52,383 nucleotides of DNA, taken from assembly GCF_900465345.1 (NCBI RefSeq), contig NZ_UEGO01000040.1, positions 1-52,383 on the forward strand, given 5' to 3'. Below, piece after piece: positions 1 through 7,028 of this stretch (positions are counted from its first letter, which is position 1; each line of letters starts with the position of its first letter). A model generated the notes under the pieces. That model ran no database searches and was not told the origin of the DNA. It was given only the letters and a program-made list of their open reading frames with translations. Source of the stretch: Asaia bogorensis. GTDB taxonomy: Bacteria > Pseudomonadota > Alphaproteobacteria > Acetobacterales > Acetobacteraceae. Both the position numbers and the translations under genes were made by a program.

Positions 1-249
1 CTGATAAAGATGCTGCCGTGCGATAGCGTGCCGCCGGGCCACGTCCGCCACACTGGCCCCGTCGATCCCGACCTCCGCCAGGATCCGTAGCTTCTGCTCA
101 TCCGTCCAGCGACGCCGCCGCTCGACACCTACCAGGATCTCAGCCCGCATCGTCACCATCCACAAGCGACGTCAGTATTGACGCCAATAATGACGTCAAC
201 TTACTCCCAAGCGACACACCTCAGAAGGCGGCCTCGAGCGGCCGGTTAC
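1..249. repeat. Terminal redundancy: repeat of 52135-52383
   Basis: These bases are identical to the last 249 bases of the window and contain the 5' part of the IS66 tnpA gene plus the IS66 end. The element ends at base 249 and is followed at 250-257 by agaaagag, the same octamer that precedes the other IS66 end (49873-49880). The two window ends are therefore the two sides of one insertion. This stretch is an untrimmed overlap of a circular sequence, not a second IS66 remnant. The non-redundant length is about 52,134 bp. Confidence 0.93.
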
Positions 250-257
250 AGAAAGAG
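250..257. repeat. IS66 target-site duplication, right copy
   Basis: The octamer agaaagag directly follows the IS66 end at base 249 and matches the octamer at 49873-49880 on the far side of the element. Eight-base duplications are characteristic of IS66-family transposition, so this marks a simple insertion. Confidence 0.93.
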
Positions 258-1038
258 GAAGCGTCGCATGTTATAGACGATATTGGCCAGATCGATCTTC
301 ATGGTGGCCCGGGTGATACCCACGGTCTGGACGAACAGACCCGTCTGCGATTTCTGATCAGCGAAGACGTGCTCGACACGCGACTGGATCACCGATTTTT
401 CTGCGTTGGGCTGCTGGGTGTGGCGGGACATGGGCTTGAGATGCGGCTTTTTCCTGTGGACCTTCGAGACGAAACCCTCCTTTTCCATGAAGGCCTCATT
501 GACTTTCGAGCGATACGCCGTGTCTGCTCAGACGCCTGAGGCCGTATTGGCTTTATCTAACAGCCCCTCTCTTAATCGCTCTTAATCGCGCACCATCACT
601 GGCGGCGGCATCCGTCGCTTTCCATTTTCGGATGAACCGGAACTTCCGGTCGATGGAGATGTGCGATTTATAGCCAAAGAACGGAATGGCGAGGTCCATG
701 GTCGGCATGGTTCCATCTTCCTGCCGTTTTGCTTTCGTGAACTTCAGCGTCCAGCGCGCATGCCTGTCCTTGTGGGACAGCTTTGACGCCTTGTCCTGCC
801 AGCCTTCGGGGATCTGGCCTGCCCGAAGATCCGCTTTCTCGGCATTCGTGTTGCGCTGCCTTGGAGCGGCCACCAGTGTGGCATCCAGAATCTGGCCGGA
901 CATCGGCAAATACCCGGCGTTGCGCAGGGTAGCATCAAACCGGTCAAACAGTGTTTGGATGGCCCCCGCCTGGGTCAGACGCTCGCGAAACAGCCAGATT
1001 GTTTTGGCATCGGGCACCCCCGATCCGACAGTCCCAGG
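250..1038 (-). pseudogene. IS5-family-like DDE transposase, degenerate (copy A, main part)
   Basis: Read on the minus strand, this encodes most of a DDE transposase. An internal part runs from VPDAKTIWLFRERL through FFGYKSHISIDRKFRFIRKW, and the C-terminal part contains KVHRKKPHLKPM and SRVEHVFADQ. The frame is broken around 560-590, where the motif cttaatcg occurs twice in tandem, and again by a stop near 525. The N-terminus is cut off at 1038 by an IS6-family end. The C-terminus is split by IS66 and resumes at 49880 on the minus strand (frame FLFL to EREAERERV). The product cannot be functional. Family assignment rests on the YKSHISID and C-terminal motifs. Confidence 0.8.
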
Positions 1039-1873
1039 GGCTCTGTTGCAAAATCTTGGATTGTTAGCGCAAACTCGAGGCTCAGGGCTTTTCAGAATGT
1101 GTAGACCCCGAACTGCCTCTCGATCAGGCGCATTTCTCCCATGATACCCTTTTCCTGCTGCCAGGGTTTGGCTCGCCCCTTTTTCAGGGCGCGCATGACT
1201 TCGAAACCCTTGATCGTGGCGCAAGCGGTTTTCAGGTTTTTGAAACCACGAGCCGGCCTGATCAGCTGTTTCAGCTTGCCATGATCGGCCTCGATTACGT
1301 TGTTCAGATATTTCACCTGACGGTGTTCCACCATATCCGGCAGTTTTCCGTCTTTTTTGAGTTCGCTGATCGCGATGCCGTCGGTCGGGGCCTTGTCCGT
1401 GTTGATCGTCTCGGGCTTCTCCCAGTCCTTCAGACCGTTCACCGCTTTGCCCAGAAAGTGCTGCGCAGCCTTGGCATTCCTGGTCGGCAAGAGATAGAAA
1501 TCGATCGTATTGCCGTTTCTGTCGACAGCCCGATACGGATACGCCCATACTCCCCTGACCTTGATATAACTCTCGTCCATCCGCCAGCTGCGGGTGAAGC
1601 CCGGGCGTTTCCAGTATCAGCGCAGGCGCTTTTCGATCTCAGGCGCGTAACGCTGGACCCAGTGGTAGATCGTTGAATGATCAACGTTGACGCCGCGTTC
1701 GGCCAGCATGGTTTCAAGATCCCGATAGCTGATCCTGTAGCGACAATACCACCGCACAGCCCACAGGATCACCTCACCCCGGAAATGTCGTCCCTTGAAG
1801 TCACTCATACACCATGTCCCACGCCAAAACCGTGGCCGGTTTCAAACAGGGAGACCGACTTTGCAAAAGAGCC
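1039..1873 (-). mobile_element. IS6-family insertion sequence (835 bp)
   Basis: The left end reads ggctctgttgcaaaa (from 1039), an IS6/IS26-type inverted repeat. The right end reads tttgcaaaagagcc (1860-1873), its complement with one mismatch. The single transposase gene lies between them on the minus strand. The flanking octamers (gtcccagg on the left, gatccgta on the right) do not match, so the original target duplication is gone. This suggests that the element took part in a deletion or recombination between the two IS5-type fragments on either side. Confidence 0.85.
1092..1808 (-). pseudogene. IS6-family transposase with internal TGA
   Basis: The reading frame starts MSDFKGRHFRGEVILW and would be about 238 aa, the normal IS6/IS26 size. 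It has the N-terminal helix-turn-helix region (ISYRDLETMLAERGVNVDHSTIYHWVQRY) and the DDE core: DESYIKVRG, then the second D in INTDKAPTD, then the E in NNVIEADHGKLK. A TGA at about 1617-1619 replaces the tryptophan expected in the family motif RLRWYWKRPGF (here RLR-stop-YWKRPGF). The rest of the frame is clean, so the nonsense change looks recent. A sequencing error or readthrough cannot be excluded. Confidence 0.85.
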
Positions 1874-2213
1874 GATCCGTAAATGGCGGACGGCGCATGC
1901 CGGCGCCAGACTGCGCAAAGGTCTGCTGGATAAAACCAATACGGTCCCCGCAGTATGGGCCGACATGGCCTACCGCTCAAAGGCCAATGAAGACGTCATG
2001 GAAACGCAGAGCTTTGTCTCGAAGGTTCACAGAAAAAAGCCGCATCTCAAACCGATGCCTCAGCATATCCAGAGGGTCAACGCAGGAAAATCGGTCATCC
2101 GATCTCGGGTCGAGCACGTCTTCGCTGATCAGAATTCTCAGACGGGACTGTTCATCCGAACTGTCGGCATGACCCGAGCGATTATGAGAATCGGACTGCT
2201 GGCGGTAATGTAA
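1874..2213 (+). pseudogene. IS5-family-like transposase C-terminal fragment (copy B)
   Basis: In the opposite orientation to copy A, this encodes the C-terminal third of a closely related transposase: IRKW, then GARLRKGLLDK, FVSKVHRKKPHLKPM, SRVEHVFADQ, and a stop after RIGLLAVM. The block between IRKW and GARL is rearranged relative to copy A, and the last residues (LANIVYNMRR in copy A) are replaced. It abuts the IS6 end at 1873. It is a truncated remnant with no intact N-terminal domain. Confidence 0.75.
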
Positions 2214-2257
2214 GATCTAATAGACCCTAGCTTTCAACATAGAAAGCATTCCTCTCC

Positions 2258-2298
2258 GCTGCAACTGCCATGTTTTAGCTATACGTCCTGAGCCTAAC
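2258..2298 (+). mobile_element. Remnant of an IS5-family 3' end
   Basis: The stretch ending gtcctgagccta (to 2298) resembles the last about 40 bases of the IS5-family element at 4581-5414 (shared blocks TGTT, GCTAT and GTCCTGAGCCTA at the same spacing). Only this end is left. It suggests that a related copy once sat beside the bacteriocin genes. Confidence 0.55.
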
Positions 2299-2321
2299 GC
2301 GTAGTCAATTCCGGAAAATTT

Positions 2322-2606
2322 TTAAATAGAAAAAACCACTGTCAACAGAAGAACTGAAGATACCATAAGAAAATCGCTAACAGACCTTTGGCTTTTTTCA
2401 CGAATTTTTCTATTATTCATGTAAGACGAAATAATTATCCAAGAAGCCAAGATCGCCACCAAAGAAACAATAGTGTATGATGACGATTGGGGAGTCGTCT
2501 TCGTTATATTATACGCATGACTCAAAACGCTACATAATGAGCCCAAAAAATATATCAACACGCCACTGCAAATTGCCTGAATTTCTAGACGAATCATGTT
2601 ATTCAT
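2322..2606 (-). CDS. Small membrane protein, candidate bacteriocin immunity protein
   Basis: This 94-aa protein has three predicted membrane spans (about residues 8-28, 45-62 and 80-94) and a basic loop (NNRKIREKSQR) before the last span. I recognise no named family. It lies 63 bp downstream of the GG-leader peptide gene at 2670-2900 on the same strand, with a 19-bp perfect hairpin between them. Small polytopic membrane proteins next to class IIb bacteriocin genes are typically immunity proteins, so that role is inferred from size, topology and position. The region is AT-rich compared with the flanking transposons. Confidence 0.6.
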   Translation of the reverse strand: MNNMIRLEIQAICSGVLIYFLGSLCSVLSHAYNITKTTPQSSSYTIVSLVAILASWIIISSYMNNRKIREKSQRSVSDFLMVSSVLLLTVVFSI

Positions 2607-2616
2607 TCCATGTGCG

Positions 2617-2659
2617 AAATAACACTTGCGTATAGCTTATCTATACGCAAGTGTTATTT
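2617..2659 (-). promoter_or_regulatory. 19-bp perfect hairpin between peptide and immunity genes
   Basis: The arms 2617-2635 and 2641-2659 are exactly complementary over 19 bases with a 5-base loop. The hairpin begins about 10 bp after the peptide gene stop and ends about 10 bp before the immunity candidate start. On the transcribed (minus) strand no clear U-run follows. It is therefore better read as an attenuator or an mRNA-stabilising stem that sets the ratio of peptide to immunity transcript than as a full terminator. Confidence 0.7.
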
Positions 2660-2669
2660 ATAATTATTA

Positions 2670-2900
2670 CTATTCGGCCATCTGTCTTAGCCATGTGGCT
2701 CCAGCCACGAGAGATGCACCACCTACCGCAAATCCAGCCGCCGCACCTGCACCAATCGCTGAACCGGCAATGAACGGTGCTGCTGCGACAGCGGCAGCAC
2801 CAACGATACCATATAATGCAGCCTCACCGGCATATCCCCAGTTCACTCCGCCAGAGATATGATCAAAATCGTCGTCACTGAGGGTCTGGATATCGTTCAT
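2670..2900 (-). CDS. Double-glycine leader bacteriocin precursor (class IIb-like)
   Basis: This 76-aa peptide has an acidic leader, MNDIQTLSDDDFDHISGG, with the classic hydrophobic spacing before Gly-Gly, so cleavage is predicted after residue 18. The mature part of about 58 residues is rich in Gly/Ala with several GxxxG-type patterns (e.g. GAGAAAG) and a terminal WLRQMAE. These are features of pore-forming two-peptide or circular-like bacteriocins. A C39-peptidase ABC exporter encoded at 47447-49561 is the expected processing and export partner. The ribosome site GAAAGG lies about 10 bp upstream of the ATG. No close named homologue is recognised. Confidence 0.8.
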   Translation of the reverse strand: MNDIQTLSDDDFDHISGGVNWGYAGEAALYGIVGAAAVAAAPFIAGSAIGAGAAAGFAVGGASLVAGATWLRQMAE

Positions 2901-3682
2901 TTTGAATACCTTTCGTCAGTTGGTTACACAAAAAATATATTCTGTAATTTTCAGTATTTAATAGTAAATTTTTGGAAATGTTTCGACATTTTTCTAGAAG
3001 TTTTATAGTTACGCTTAGATCCTATTTGGAAACTATGAGAAGTGTGATTCAAGCTCTGGATGTAGGCGCCAGAGCGGAGAGCCAGAGTGGTCGAAATTGT
3101 CCGATAGACGAAGCGTTATCCGTCTGACATGACGGATGAAGAATGAGAGCGGATCACGCCCTTGATGCCGGATTCGGGGCGCATATGTCGACTATGGGAT
3201 GTCGCATTTTGCGAAGTAATCAGTCCAGGGCACTATCCGGTCCGATCTGGGTGTGGATAGCGAATGCTGCCAATTAATTTCGGACACTGGCACGGCGTTA
3301 AGTCAGTTCGGCAACCGAGATGATTGACGGCCAGAGCATCAATGCGCCGTGAGCGCCGCATCGACGTCTCACAGGTCATAACCATCGTCGCCACGGGCGC
3401 TAGCCCCGGAAATGCCGTCCCTTGAAGTCAATCAGGCCAATCGCCCTGCACAAGAACCGGCTGCATGCGTGAATGCCAATTTTGCAATAGAGTTTGTTGT
3501 AATATCTTCGTGTACGGTACCGAAGCCTTCCGTAGGGAGGGTTTAGGAGGACACACTATAAACAGCAATGTCACATTACGGACGAGTCAGTGACCACGCT
3601 CTTTGATATTACAGCTCCCTATACGTTATCATATCGAACCGAAATACCAACCAGAAGCTCGAGCGGGACCTTTTCAACACAA
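2901..3682. other. Gene-poor stretch with IS debris
   Basis: No convincing gene is seen here. Bases 2901-3010 are AT-rich and probably hold the promoter of the minus-strand peptide gene. Around 3130-3300 a frame beginning MTDEE-stop-ERITPLMPDSGR resembles the start of an IS5-type transposase but is full of stops. Bases 3406-3432 match the N-terminal coding end of the IS6 transposase at 1771-1808 (about one mismatch), followed near 3480 by a tttgcaatagag sequence like a decayed IS6 end. The rest, to the start of the membrane protein gene, is not recognised. Confidence 0.5.
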
Positions 3683-4120
3683 TCAACGCCAAAACAGACA
3701 AGCAAAAATTATTATGAGAGAATTACACAATAAATGTGACAGTGATGTTGTCATGAACGCATTTAATCTCATACGGTTTGCACGAAAATAGCATAGCGAA
3801 AAGTTTGCTCCACCCAATAATCCTGGCAGCAGAGCAACAAAAAATCCCCTTCCATCGATATGGATAGTATAAAATAGCAATATAGATGAAATGAAATAAA
3901 TTGATGGTTTCTTGTAAAAAGCCTTGTATATTATATGTTGAAATACAAAAGTTTCAATAAAAGGCGCAATCAACAATCCGGACAAAAGGACAAAAATCAT
4001 ACCATGACTTATGTTGTTGCCACTATCTTCAGGTATATTCAAGGTTGTAGATATTGCATTTGTAATAACTACTAGCGGAATACTATGCTCCGCTAGTAGT
4101 TTTGCTGTTGCGTTTTTCAA
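3683..4120 (-). CDS. CPBP-family intramembrane protein, candidate immunity protein
   Basis: This 145-aa protein has about four membrane spans and the CPBP/Abi layout. FIETFVFQHIIYKAF corresponds to the EExxxR-containing segment but carries ET and lacks the second Glu and the Arg. HIDGRG and a late SHLLCN segment correspond to the His positions. CPBP proteins commonly act as bacteriocin immunity proteins (SkkI/PlnI type). The proposed TTG start overlaps the stop of the upstream peptide gene (TTGA), implying translational coupling; an internal ATG at MIFVLLSG is an alternative. The degenerate catalytic motif argues for an immunity rather than a protease role, which is inference. Confidence 0.65.
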   Translation of the reverse strand: MKNATAKLLAEHSIPLVVITNAISTTLNIPEDSGNNISHGMIFVLLSGLLIAPFIETFVFQHIIYKAFYKKPSIYFISSILLFYTIHIDGRGFFVALLPGLLGGANFSLCYFRANRMRLNAFMTTSLSHLLCNSLIIIFACLFWR

Positions 4121-4287
4121 AAAGAATTGAATCCTTCGTAAACTCCACCAGCAAAATTATATGCAGCTTCGCCACCCTGTAAAACCATTTCCCCAATCTT
4201 CTTCCATGGGATAGCGCCAGATATGAAGTCCAAGTCTTCTATATCTAAGTCAATCAACGGCAGGTCATTAGAAGATAAATCAAGCAT
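4117..4287 (-). CDS. GA-type double-glycine leader peptide (class IIb-like)
   Basis: This 56-aa peptide has an acidic leader, MLDLSSNDLPLIDLDIED, then LDFISGA, which fits a Gly-Ala double-glycine processing site at residues 24-25. The mature part of about 31 residues starts IPWKKIGEM and contains a GGEAAYNFAGG block with spaced glycines, then ends EGFNSF. It overlaps the CPBP gene by 4 bases and lies 20 bp downstream of a third, truncated peptide gene. The paired small, glycine-motif peptides plus a CPBP protein match the architecture of a two-peptide bacteriocin with immunity. The start is the ATG at 4287, preceded by AGGG. Confidence 0.75.
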   Translation of the reverse strand: MLDLSSNDLPLIDLDIEDLDFISGAIPWKKIGEMVLQGGEAAYNFAGGVYEGFNSF

Positions 4288-4307
4288 AGCAACAACCCTA
4301 AAGTTAT

Positions 4308-4418
4308 TTAGGAGATTCCACCATAAGAGGTTGCAACACCATATGCAAAGCCCTTCGCAGCGACGCCAATTACATAACCAACGTCATGGAAAAACCCTGA
4401 ACCCCATGATCCTGTTAT
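4308..4418 (-). pseudogene. Truncated double-glycine peptide gene (partner peptide)
   Basis: The minus-strand frame encodes ITGS, then WGSGFFHDVGYVIG, then a Gly/Ala-rich tail ending YGGIS-stop. ITGS fits the end of a double-glycine leader (GS variant), so the mature peptide of about 32 residues is complete. The leader and start codon are missing because a 38-bp Tn3-family inverted repeat begins at 4419, exactly after the Ile codon. It probably formed the second component of a two-peptide bacteriocin with the gene at 4117-4287. Without a start and leader it should no longer be made or exported. Confidence 0.7.
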
Positions 4419-4456
4419 GGGGGCGTCACATAGAACGGGCACGGATATACGCTAAG
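4419..4456 (+). repeat. Solo 38-bp Tn3-family terminal inverted repeat
   Basis: The segment starts with GGGG and ends with TACGCTAAG, the conserved outer and inner ends of Tn3-family repeats, and is exactly 38 bp. It matches 31 of 38 positions with the repeat at 14732-14769. No transposase belonging to it is found next to it. The element it ended has been deleted, leaving its edge inside a bacteriocin gene. Confidence 0.75.
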
Positions 4457-4532
4457 GGATCCCCCACTGGCGGAACAGTTCGGATCGGGCTTTCCCGAAA
4501 GGGATGGTGAAATGGGAAGGCGGGCATTTCTG

Positions 4533-4573
4533 ATCCTCTCCCGTTGCACGCTTGGCGTACAACGGGAGAGGAT
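4533..4573. repeat. 14-bp perfect palindrome with 13-base loop
   Basis: The arms atcctctcccgttg (4533-4546) and caacgggagaggat (4560-4573) are exactly complementary. The loop also contains a short acg/cgt complement, so the fold can be extended. It sits in the 124-bp leftover between the solo Tn3-type repeat and the IS5-family element, next to no gene start. It may be the terminal hairpin of a lost element or an orphan terminator. Confidence 0.5.
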
Positions 4574-4580
4574 ATGTCGT

Positions 4581-5414
4581 TAGGCTCAGGACCCATTGAT
4601 CTGGGCGGTCGAATATGATTCAGGCTCCTGCGAGGAGACTGGGTATGAGCGACCTGTATTGGCTGACGGACGAGCAGATGGCCCGTCTGGAGCCGTTTTT
4701 TCCGAAAAGCCACGGTAGGCCGCGGGTAGATGACCGGCGTGTGCTGAGCGGCATCATTTTTGTGAACCGCAACGGACTGCGCTGGCGGGACGCACCGTGG
4801 GAGTATGGCCCGCCCAAGACGCTCTATAATCGCTGGAAACGCTGGGGTGCAGCGGGGATCTTTGTCCGGATGATGGATGGTCTGGCGGCGGGCAGGTCAG
4901 ATCACCAGACGATCATGATCGACGCGACCTATCTGAAGGCGCACCGCACGGCCTCGAGCCTGCGGGTAAAAAAGAGGGTGCAGGCCGCCTGATCGGTCGC
5001 CCCAAAGGGGGCATGAATACCAAGCTGCACGCGGTAACGGACAAGAACGGTCGCCCGATAAGGTTCTTCATGACGGCAGGGCAGATCAGCGACTATACTG
5101 GTGCTGCTGCCCTTCTGGATGATCTGCCTGCCGCAAAGTGGCTCCTGGCCGATCGCGGCTACGATGCCGACTGGTTTCGGGATGCCTTGGAGGAAAAAGG
5201 GATCAAACCCTGCATTCCAGGACGAAAATCCCGCGGGAAACCCGTCAAATATGACAAGCGCAAATACCGCCGCCGCAATCGTATCGAGATCATGTTCGGG
5301 CGCCTGAAGGACTGGCGCCGCGTCGCCACGCGCTACGATAGATGCCCTGTCGTGTTCCATTCCGCCATCTGCCTCGCCGCCACCGTCATGTTCTGGCTAT
5401 GAGTCCTGAGCCTA
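4581..5414 (+). mobile_element. IS5-family insertion sequence (IS427/IS1031-like group)
   Basis: The ends are inverted repeats: taggctcaggac at 4581 and its complement gtcctgagccta ending at 5414. The element is about 834 bp and carries one transposase in two overlapping frames. The right flank continues as the interior of an exporter gene (identical to 48671 onward, ctaggggcg). The left flank is unrelated transposon debris. The exporter gene's 5' two-thirds has therefore been lost through this element. Confidence 0.85.
4645..5402 (+). CDS. IS5-family transposase, two frames joined by -1 frameshift
   Basis: The first frame starts MSDLYWLTDEQMARLEPFFP (preceded by GAGGAG) and stops near 4992. 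It holds the DUF4096-type N-terminus and the first catalytic Asp (MIDATYLKAHRTASS). The second frame carries the rest: GRPKGGMNTKLHAVTD, the second Asp in LADRGYDADWF, and the Glu in RRRNRIEIMFGRLKDWRR. At 4968-4974 the heptamer AAAAAAG would shift the ribosome back one base and give the family sequence EGAGRLIGRPKGG. Both halves are otherwise intact, so the element may still be active. Confidence 0.85.
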
Positions 5415-6291
5415 GGGGCGCGAATGGTGCTTTCAGCGGAGATGTCGGTCGGAATGCTGGTGGCTTTCCTGGGTTATCGCGACCAGTTTTCCAGCCGTTT
5501 CGGCAGTCTGGTAACTGCTGGATTCAAGATTAGAAATCTGCGCGTAAAGTGTGACCGACTGTCGGATATTGCGTTGGCCGACGCCGAGGTGTCGGAGGGT
5601 GACAGGGGCTCTAAGCTTGCTGCTTTTCCTGCCTCTGAAACTGAGACTGACGGAGCAGTCCTCGAGTGTCGGAACGTAGGCTACCGGTATGGCAAGGAAG
5701 ATAACTGGGGTTTTTAGAAATGTAAATTTGCAAGTTCCAGCTGGGAAAAGCCTTGCAATCACGGGGCCGTCGGGCTGCGGAAAATCGACATTGTTGGCGA
5801 TCCTGATGGGGTTGGTTCAGCCGGAAGAAGGGGAGGTTCTGTGGAACGGTGTTGTAATCGGACCATCTAACCGCGAAGCATATCGGTCTCAGATCGCGGG
5901 AGTGCTTCAGGACGATATTCTATTGTCGGGTAGTATTGCGGAGAATATTGCGGGATTTGACGAGAATATCGATCTTATCCGAGTGGCGGAATGTGCAAGA
6001 GACGCACAAATTTTAGCCGATATTCAGAGAATGCCAATGAATTTTGATACGCTTGTCAGTGAAATGGGGCACACTCTTTCAGGAGGCCAACGGCAGCGTA
6101 TTATTTTAGCCCGTGCCCTCTATCGTAAGCCTAAAATCCTCTTTTTAGATAAAGCAACTAGCAATCTTGATGTCAAGGCAGAGCAGTCCATTGAAAATAA
6201 TCTTGTTAGCATAGAAACTACGAGGATTATTGTTACGCACCGAGGTGAAACTCTTCAGAGAAGTGGTTATGTATTCGCGATGCAATATTAA
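5415..6291 (+). pseudogene. Truncated, frameshifted second copy of the peptide ABC exporter
   Basis: This is the C-terminal part of a peptidase-containing ABC transporter, homologous to 48673-49555. The N-terminal C39 peptidase and most membrane spans are missing, cut by the IS5-family element. One extra G in ataactggggttt (intact copy: ataactgggttt) breaks the frame near 5710. The nucleotide domain is recognisable (GPSGCGKST, then LSGGQRQR), but the Walker B motif reads LFLDKATS instead of LFLDEATS, replacing the catalytic Glu with Lys. DNA identity to the intact copy is nearly complete to about 5738, then falls sharply. Confidence 0.9.
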
Positions 6292-6414
6292 TTATTTTCC
6301 TAACTTGTTTGTGCAGGGCGGTCTAACGCGGGCCACCGGCGCGCTTCAAAAGTATATTTGTGGTAAGATAATATTTAGCGATCCTTAAATACTTTAATAT
6401 TACTGCCGGTCATG
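6292..6414. other. Convergent intergenic gap
   Basis: This 123-bp gap lies between the plus-strand exporter remnant and the minus-strand secreted protein gene. It contains a short GC-rich block (about 6320-6345) that looks foreign to its AT-rich surroundings, but no recognisable gene or terminator. Confidence 0.4.
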
Positions 6415-7014
6415 TCATTGCTTTTCAATATTTGAAGAAAAGTCTTCTTTTCTTAATCTTTCTGCTAAATCTTTCAGATTCGTAATATTCATAGCATTAC
6501 GCACATTATCCGAAACTAATTCGGAATCAAACGGTTCTCTTGATGCCTCTCCAATAGGATCACCGTTCTTATCTAGGTCATAATGCGTCTGTGTGCCAAA
6601 TATTTGAGGCTTTCCTATCGTTATAAGATAACGATCAAGAGTGGCTGCTGAGATCCAAGAGGCCCTTTTATATCCCTTTGATAGAGATACAATAGAAAAT
6701 ATATGTGCTAGCAAGTAGTTTTTTGGATTACTTCCATGCTGTTCTATGAAGGCGGCCTCATAATAGTCAAGACCTGTCTTTATTCCATTGTTTTTAAGCA
6801 TTTTTTCTACAATAGATATTCTATAATTATCAGCCTCTGAGAGTTTTTTCCAGTTAATGTTTGGAGTGGCGCGGTCAGACTGATCTTCGTGGAAAAGTTT
6901 TTTCAATTCACTGCTGTCATGGCTTATTGCTTCAGCGGAAAAAGCGCTATGGGCGCTGACATTGAAAACAAATATCAGTAACAGTATTGTTGCGGTAGCT
7001 TTAAATTTTAGCAT
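6415..7014 (-). CDS. Secreted DUF6624-like protein of the graspetide set
   Basis: This 199-aa protein has a clear signal peptide (basic start MLKFKAT, hydrophobic core ILLLIFVFNVS, cleavage near SAFSA). The central part, YEAAFIEQHG, then LAHIFSIV, AATLDRYLITIGKPQIFGTQ, resembles the motif set of DUF6624 (H-rich helix, then DR and GTQ). The function of that family is unknown to me. It starts 14 bp after the ATP-grasp ligase stop and so ends a three-gene minus-strand unit. A role in maturation, immunity or target interaction outside the cytoplasm is possible. Family assignment is by motif memory only. Confidence 0.6.
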   Translation of the reverse strand: MLKFKATATILLLIFVFNVSAHSAFSAEAISHDSSELKKLFHEDQSDRATPNINWKKLSEADNYRISIVEKMLKNNGIKTGLDYYEAAFIEQHGSNPKNYLLAHIFSIVSLSKGYKRASWISAATLDRYLITIGKPQIFGTQTHYDLDKNGDPIGEASREPFDSELVSDNVRNAMNITNLKDLAERLRKEDFSSNIEKQ

Positions 7015-7028
7015 GAGGTATTCTCCCG

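Noticed and set aside
1-249. A second, truncated IS66 copy
   Set aside because: The flanking octamers and the rejoined transposase frame show it is the same element seen twice at the ends of a circular sequence.
553-1548. 331-aa minus-strand frame
   Set aside because: It reads out of frame through the IS6 transposase and then into the IS5-type transposase; only the latter part is real coding sequence, treated as a pseudogene.
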